A stretch of DNA of 64,000 bases, from positions 93,546,653-93,610,652 of the forward strand of contig NC_054704.1 in the NCBI RefSeq assembly GCF_016097555.1, given 5' to 3'. The position numbers and the translations under genes were made by a program. The notes under the pieces were generated by a model. The model was not told the origin of the DNA. It did not search any database and worked only from the letters and a program-made list of their open reading frames with translations. Of the stretch, positions 57,984 through 64,000 are shown one piece after another. This DNA is from Gigantopelta aegis. Its lineage: Eukaryota > Mollusca > Gastropoda > Neomphalida > Peltospiridae. Positions within the stretch are counted from its first letter, which is position 1. Each line of letters starts with the position of its first letter.

Positions 57984-59183
57984 TCAACTTCGGGACAGGG
58001 CATCAGCGATTACATTGGATGTGCCCTTGATATGTTCAATGGTCATTGGGTATTCTTGCAGAAGAAGACTCCACCTCAAAACTCTCTGGTTGGTGGCTTT
58101 CATTCTGTGAATGAAAGTAAGCGGATTATGATCAGTAAAGACCACCACTTGATGCACTGCCGATTTCACGTAGATCTGAAAATGCTTTAGAGCTTGTACC
58201 ATGGCCAAAGCTTCCTTCTCTATAGTGGAATAGTTCACCTGGTGTTTGTCAAACTTTTTGGAGAAGAAACGTACAGGGTGGTCCAGTCCATTTTCGTCTT
58301 CCTGGAACAGCACAGCTCCAGCTCCCACGTCACTGGCATCCACAGCTAGCTTGAACGGCACTCGGTAGTCTGGTGCTGCCATCACGGGAGACGAGGGGCG
58401 CATCTGCTTGAGACGGTTGAATGACTTCTCGCATTCACCTGACCACTGGAACTTCGTTTCTTTCTTTTTCAGTGTCGCGCGTTTTCCAGGTTTTCTCCGA
58501 TAGGCATGCTGTCGAATCGGTGTAGCGTTGGGTTCCAAGCGCACATCTTGGCTTAAGGTATTGGTAACAGTTGGAAGGTCCTGACAAATGGAAACATTGT
58601 CTTGTATCAGCGTAGTCAATTTTTCTCGCTGGGGGTTCAAGTCTGCTAGAATCTGGCTCTTGGTTAATTTGATCTCTGCAGTCTTGACGTCATCACAGGA
58701 AATTGAGTGACTCTCAATTTGGACCGGTAGTACTGGAACTATCGACAGTCTGTCAAAATAACCTTTTAGCAAATAGATGTGACAATACCTACTTTTCCTA
58801 ACCCTATCAGGAGTGTTTATCACATAACCTGTTTCATTAACCCGTTTGTGCACAACATAGGGCCCGAAATACCTGTTCTGCAATGAACCCCGTTTAATGG
58901 AAAGGTACAGCAGCACCTTATCCCCTGGTTTAAATTCCCGACTCCTAGTCTTCCTAGTCTTCCTATCAAACACTGATTTTATTTTGCTCTGAGTTTGGCT
59001 CAGTTGCTTCCTAGCCTTCCTATCAAACACTGATTTTAGTTTGCTCTGAGCATGGCTCAGTTGCTTCCTAGCCTTCCTATCTCTAACTCTCTTATTCATT
59101 AATACTCCCTTGTCCATATCATAACCTGACATCTGATCCTCCGTCTCACCCTCTGTTAACAATGTAGTGCGAGCTGCCAACAA
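57984..59183 (-). mobile_element. Fossil pol part: integrase C-terminal region, RT edge and RNase H
   Basis: Recognised in order: FKPGDKVLLYLSIKRG and NRYFGPYVVHKRV (C-terminal integrase module); TNTLSQDVRLEPNATPIRQH (segment that normally precedes RT); then LAVDASDVGAGAVLFQED, STIEKEALAMVQALKHF, VFTDHNPLTFI and SNVIADALSRS (RNase H). Part of the fossil element. Confidence 0.9.
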
Positions 59184-59240
59184 TTCTGGATCAGCCCCCT
59201 GCTCTAGAATTAACTATTGTCTATTACAATGTAAATCCCC

Positions 59241-59896
59241 TCAATCAAACACAACTGGTTCAATTCCCCTCTGCGGGAGATCAACAGGTTCCACCACATT
59301 TAATTCCTCAGTTGACTTATCTACCATTTTACTGATAACCTCATCCACTCCAATTTCATGGCTCACACACGTATTAGACAAATCACAAATATCCTCTGGG
59401 TCTCGTGTTACCCCAATGGCCATAGCCCTAGTCTTTACACACGCAGGATATCTAATCTCATCAACCTCACTCTCTTCTATTGGTAAAGTGCTGTCTTTAA
59501 TTAACAATTGGTCACATTTCGGCTGACAACACTGACTAGTCAAATCATTACCCAACAAAACTCCTATGTTTTCAACAGGCAAGTCCTTTACAACACCCGT
59601 AATGACTGGTCCCGTCACAAACTTCGAACACAAGAAAACGTTATGTAACCGGACAACCATATTTTCTCCAGTAACCGAGGTTAAGGCCAAACTACGTCCT
59701 GTATCTGAATTCTTAATACCAGCTAAACACTCTGACGTGATCAGCGACTGACTACAACCAGTATCTCGATAGATTGATATTGCCTTAGGACTCAATTCTT
59801 GTTTCACATCACAAACCATACCAGTGGACACATACGGGTTTACTTTCTCTGCCATGGGACTAACCATTAACTCTCTCGCTAACGGAGCTGACCTCA

Positions 59897-59909
<13 letters not shown>
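59241..59909 (-). mobile_element. Fossil aspartic protease part
   Basis: IYRDTGCSQSLI carries the retroviral-type protease core (D-T-G followed by a hydrophobic strand); GVLLGNDL fits the second conserved region. Part of the fossil element. Confidence 0.8.
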
Positions 59910-61304
<1,395 letters not shown>

Positions 61305-61480
61305 ATTCTTATCTTTGTTTAGATATGACGCACTTATTATTAATTAATTTTCTAGTGAACAACGTTGCTACTTCTAGTTATTTGTAAAAATAATTTATAA
61401 AGCCCCCATTTACAAACAATACTTTTTTAAATATGCATGTCCCGTTTCAGATCCGGGACGAGCGCCCCAATTTTCACTCC

Positions 61481-62680
61481 TGTCACGGGGATCCTATAAT
61501 ACCCGTAACTGAATGAAACACGATTGTCCAAATATCTTTCCTAACTGTATATCTATTAGATCTCTCTGTAATAGGCAGTTATCCCCGCTGGCTCGTCTAG
61601 GTATGATCAGAGATAAGATCTTATATAAGTATATATTATTATAGCACGTTTAGTTCACTAGAAAACACAACAAAAACACAATACACTTTGGAATCTGTAT
61701 TAATCTACGCTGACAAATGTACTGCCGCAGTAGTTAATTAACAACAACAAATAATAACAACCCAGAACTGATCATTTAGTTAGTTAATCTCTAGGTGTCT
61801 AGTTTACTTCACCGTGACACAACACCCACACGTGTGATAATTGAGAACGCTTCCAGGAGAACTTAATTAATAAAGGAATTACAACTCTATTCCTAACTGG
61901 TTAATTTTTAATTAACCCTTACTACACATTCAGTAACGTGTGATAATTGAGAAACGCTTCCAGGAGAACTTAATTAATAAAGGAATTACAACTCTATTCC
62001 TAACTGGTTAATTTTTAATTAACCCTAACTACTCATTCAATAACCTTGTAATACAGACTTAATACTGGTACCTATCACAATAAAGACAATAACCTACAAT
62101 AATATTGGTATAATACAGTATTAAAATATTTAAAGTCACATCAATCACATCAAGGTTATACACAGAGCAGAAATAAAATAATTTACCAGTCCGGACGGAC
62201 AGCGATCCCTGGAAGCCTTCCTATGTTTCTCCCCAATATCTCTAAAACCCTAGCTATTTATTTAAAAAAACCGAATATCGCCTGGGGGTACAAGGCGGTA
62301 CCTCATGTATCAAGTGAATTTCCACAGCTACCAAGACGGCATATCTTTCTCTGATCGTCAGACTTAATGACGCCTAGTCGCCAATTCACGGTTGTAAAAA
62401 CCGCACTCGCGGAGGTATTACGTAACTACTGGCCACCTGGCCTCCACATCTAGACTAAGTGCATATTGGGATGCACAAACCGCACTCGCGGAGGTATTAC
62501 GTAACTACTGGCCACCTGGCCTCCACATCTAGACTAAGTGCATATTGGGATGCACGGTCGCGCGAAGGTATTACGTAACAAGGTGCCCATCTGGGCTAAG
62601 TGCATTTGGAACTGCACACGGCCCTCTAAAACAATTAATATCGCCACAGGCGAAAAAAATTAAGAGCATGTACCGTCACA
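61481..62680 (-). repeat. Right LTR (5' LTR of the minus-strand element)
   Basis: Ends TGTCACGGGGATCC and GTACCGTCACA. Carries two copies of the ~105-bp unit instead of three, and a second copy of a ~78-bp unit (AACCGCACTCGCGGAGG, CCTCCACATCTAGACTAAG). Confidence 0.93.
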
Positions 62681-62689
62681 TCCATTTGA

Positions 62690-63445
62690 TATACATGTGC
62701 GACATTTTCATATATAAAATTTTATTTTTACATTATTGTGTATGCTAATAAAATACATTATGTTTAATGTGTATCTGAAACCTTTCTATGGCGGCTGTTG
62801 TAGAAATAACAGGGGTGGAATCAAAGATATGTCTTTGGGGATGCACTCCTAGAGCTCTCGAATGACGACAATTACTCTAGGATATAATTAAGTTATAATG
62901 AATCTACCAAAAACTGTCAGACAATTACTTGTTTTTAGAGTTGCAGCCACTCCCAAGAAAAATTGTAGATCCGTTTTGAATAATCAAGTGGGAGGGAAGA
63001 TGCATGTCTATTAAAACTATACTTCACCGAAGGAGGGAGAGGCTTCGGTGGTTGACACAGTGCTTAAAGCGCAGTTTCCTTTTATAAAATATATTTTCAA
63101 GGATAGCATGACCCGACCCCTCTGGAAACTTCGCTCGTCAAAGTGTTGACCCTCAACCCCGCATAATAGCCTGCACACGTGCCAACAAACCCCATTCTGC
63201 AATGTTATTTACTAAGGCAATATTGTTTTTCAACGTCAAAAAATATTGTCAAATGCCTTATTGCAAGAAAACTAAATCTTTGCCATGTTTTGCCACGCCA
63301 TAAATTTTTGTATAACATGGATTGTAATGTATACCAATTTTTTCAAAATATGTCAACTTACGAAAACTGGATGGTTTATTCTTAACGGTAAAATGCTTTC
63401 GAAAAATTACTCGAGATTATAGATGACGCCAAATTAGAATCTAAC
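62690..63445. other. Intergenic stretch with one short repeat copy
   Basis: 63060-63185 holds the minus-strand form of the repeat at 29120 (AAACTTCGCTCGTCAAAG, CTGCACACGTGCC). No gene. Confidence 0.4.
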
Positions 63446-63448
63446 ATT

Positions 63449-63640
63449 TAAAGGAAAAGTTCTGAGTTTGCTTCCACTGTAAGATGTTTCCGAATAACAC
63501 TGCCTTTTTGATAACGAAAATTACATTTTAAATGAAGAAAATGAAAAAAAAAAAAAAAAAGTGTAAATTATACATAATTGTAGGTGCCTAAAGGATTCTG
63601 CATGTCGGAAGCATCTTACAATGGCTGCAAATTCAGGCCA
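63449..63640. mobile_element. Short copy of the GAGTTTGCTGC palindromic MITE
   Basis: TTCTGAGTTTGCTTCCACTG, TAAGATGTTTCCG at the left; CGGAAGCATCTTACAATGG, CTGCAAATTCAGG at the right. About half the length of the 34020 copy. Confidence 0.6.
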
Positions 63641-64000
63641 GAGAGCACCAGCTCGTGTTGCTGTTATGCATGTGAGAGTATACCATTTATACAGTTGTTA
63701 TTAGTTAGTACTAAATATTACAAGTAACTTCAAACCAATGGGTTATTTATATACTACTGAGGTCAACTTGTAATTATCAAACAAAGATGTCAAAAGTCGT
63801 ATCAGAATTTTGTATTATTTTATTTTATAAGGAACTATTTCCTACACCGGCCTATATTACGCTGCTACAGCAAGTAACGACACGACAAACGGTGGTGTGT
63901 ACCTTTAACTGATAAACACAACGCCATTGTTGCATATTAAAGCATGAGTAAACAACAGATGCTTAGGTGGTCTTGTTTTCATTTGGAAAATTACCTGAAA

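Overview
The window is animal nuclear DNA: AT-rich, intron-bearing and packed with transposable elements. Three host genes are supported. The SINE families, with tRNA-like heads and a shared 3' end, and the general repeat style suggest a mollusc, perhaps a gastropod. That placement is inference, because no taxonomic marker gene is present.

Host genes: (1) an EndoU (XendoU-type) endoribonuclease, plus strand, five exons at 4762-9044; its first coding exon is not securely found. (2) PIGB, the third mannosyltransferase of GPI-anchor synthesis, plus strand, seven exons at 21691-31745, apparently complete at about 683 residues, with an unusual charged insertion of about 140 residues. (3) A single-pass membrane protein on the minus strand at 51021-51862 whose membrane and juxtamembrane segment resembles KCNE potassium-channel beta subunits. 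The three genes have no evident functional link.

Layout: 1-4760 is intergenic with a cysteine-rich minus-strand candidate, AT-rich repeats, SINEs and a 620-bp TIR element. 4762-9044 is EndoU, with a hAT-like MITE, SINEs and an 821-bp TTAA-flanked element in its introns. 9045-21690 is intergenic and holds SINEs, a hAT MITE with a perfect 8-bp target duplication, and a 2.5-kb element bounded by identical 451-bp direct repeats. 21691-31745 is PIGB; its first intron holds a 5'-truncated LINE (minus strand) that was later hit by an (ATTC)n-tailed SINE. 31746-43300 is intergenic with SINEs, MITEs, palindromes and a 55-bp tandem array. 43314-45178 is a 36-bp minisatellite of about 52 units. 45179-51020 holds nested SINEs and a second full TTAA-flanked element. 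51021-51862 is the KCNE-like exon. 52519-53757 holds a large palindrome followed by a 68-71-bp minisatellite of complementary arms. 56386-62680 is one Ty3-type LTR retrotransposon fossil (minus strand) with a 5-bp target duplication and large LTRs. 62681-64000 is repeat-bearing intergenic DNA.

Nested insertions give a partial history: the LINE predates the (ATTC)n SINE; the GTAGCCCAG-headed SINE family predates the GGCGCAGTGG-headed family at one site; the Ty3-type element is young, since its LTRs differ by only a few percent by eye outside copy-number changes.
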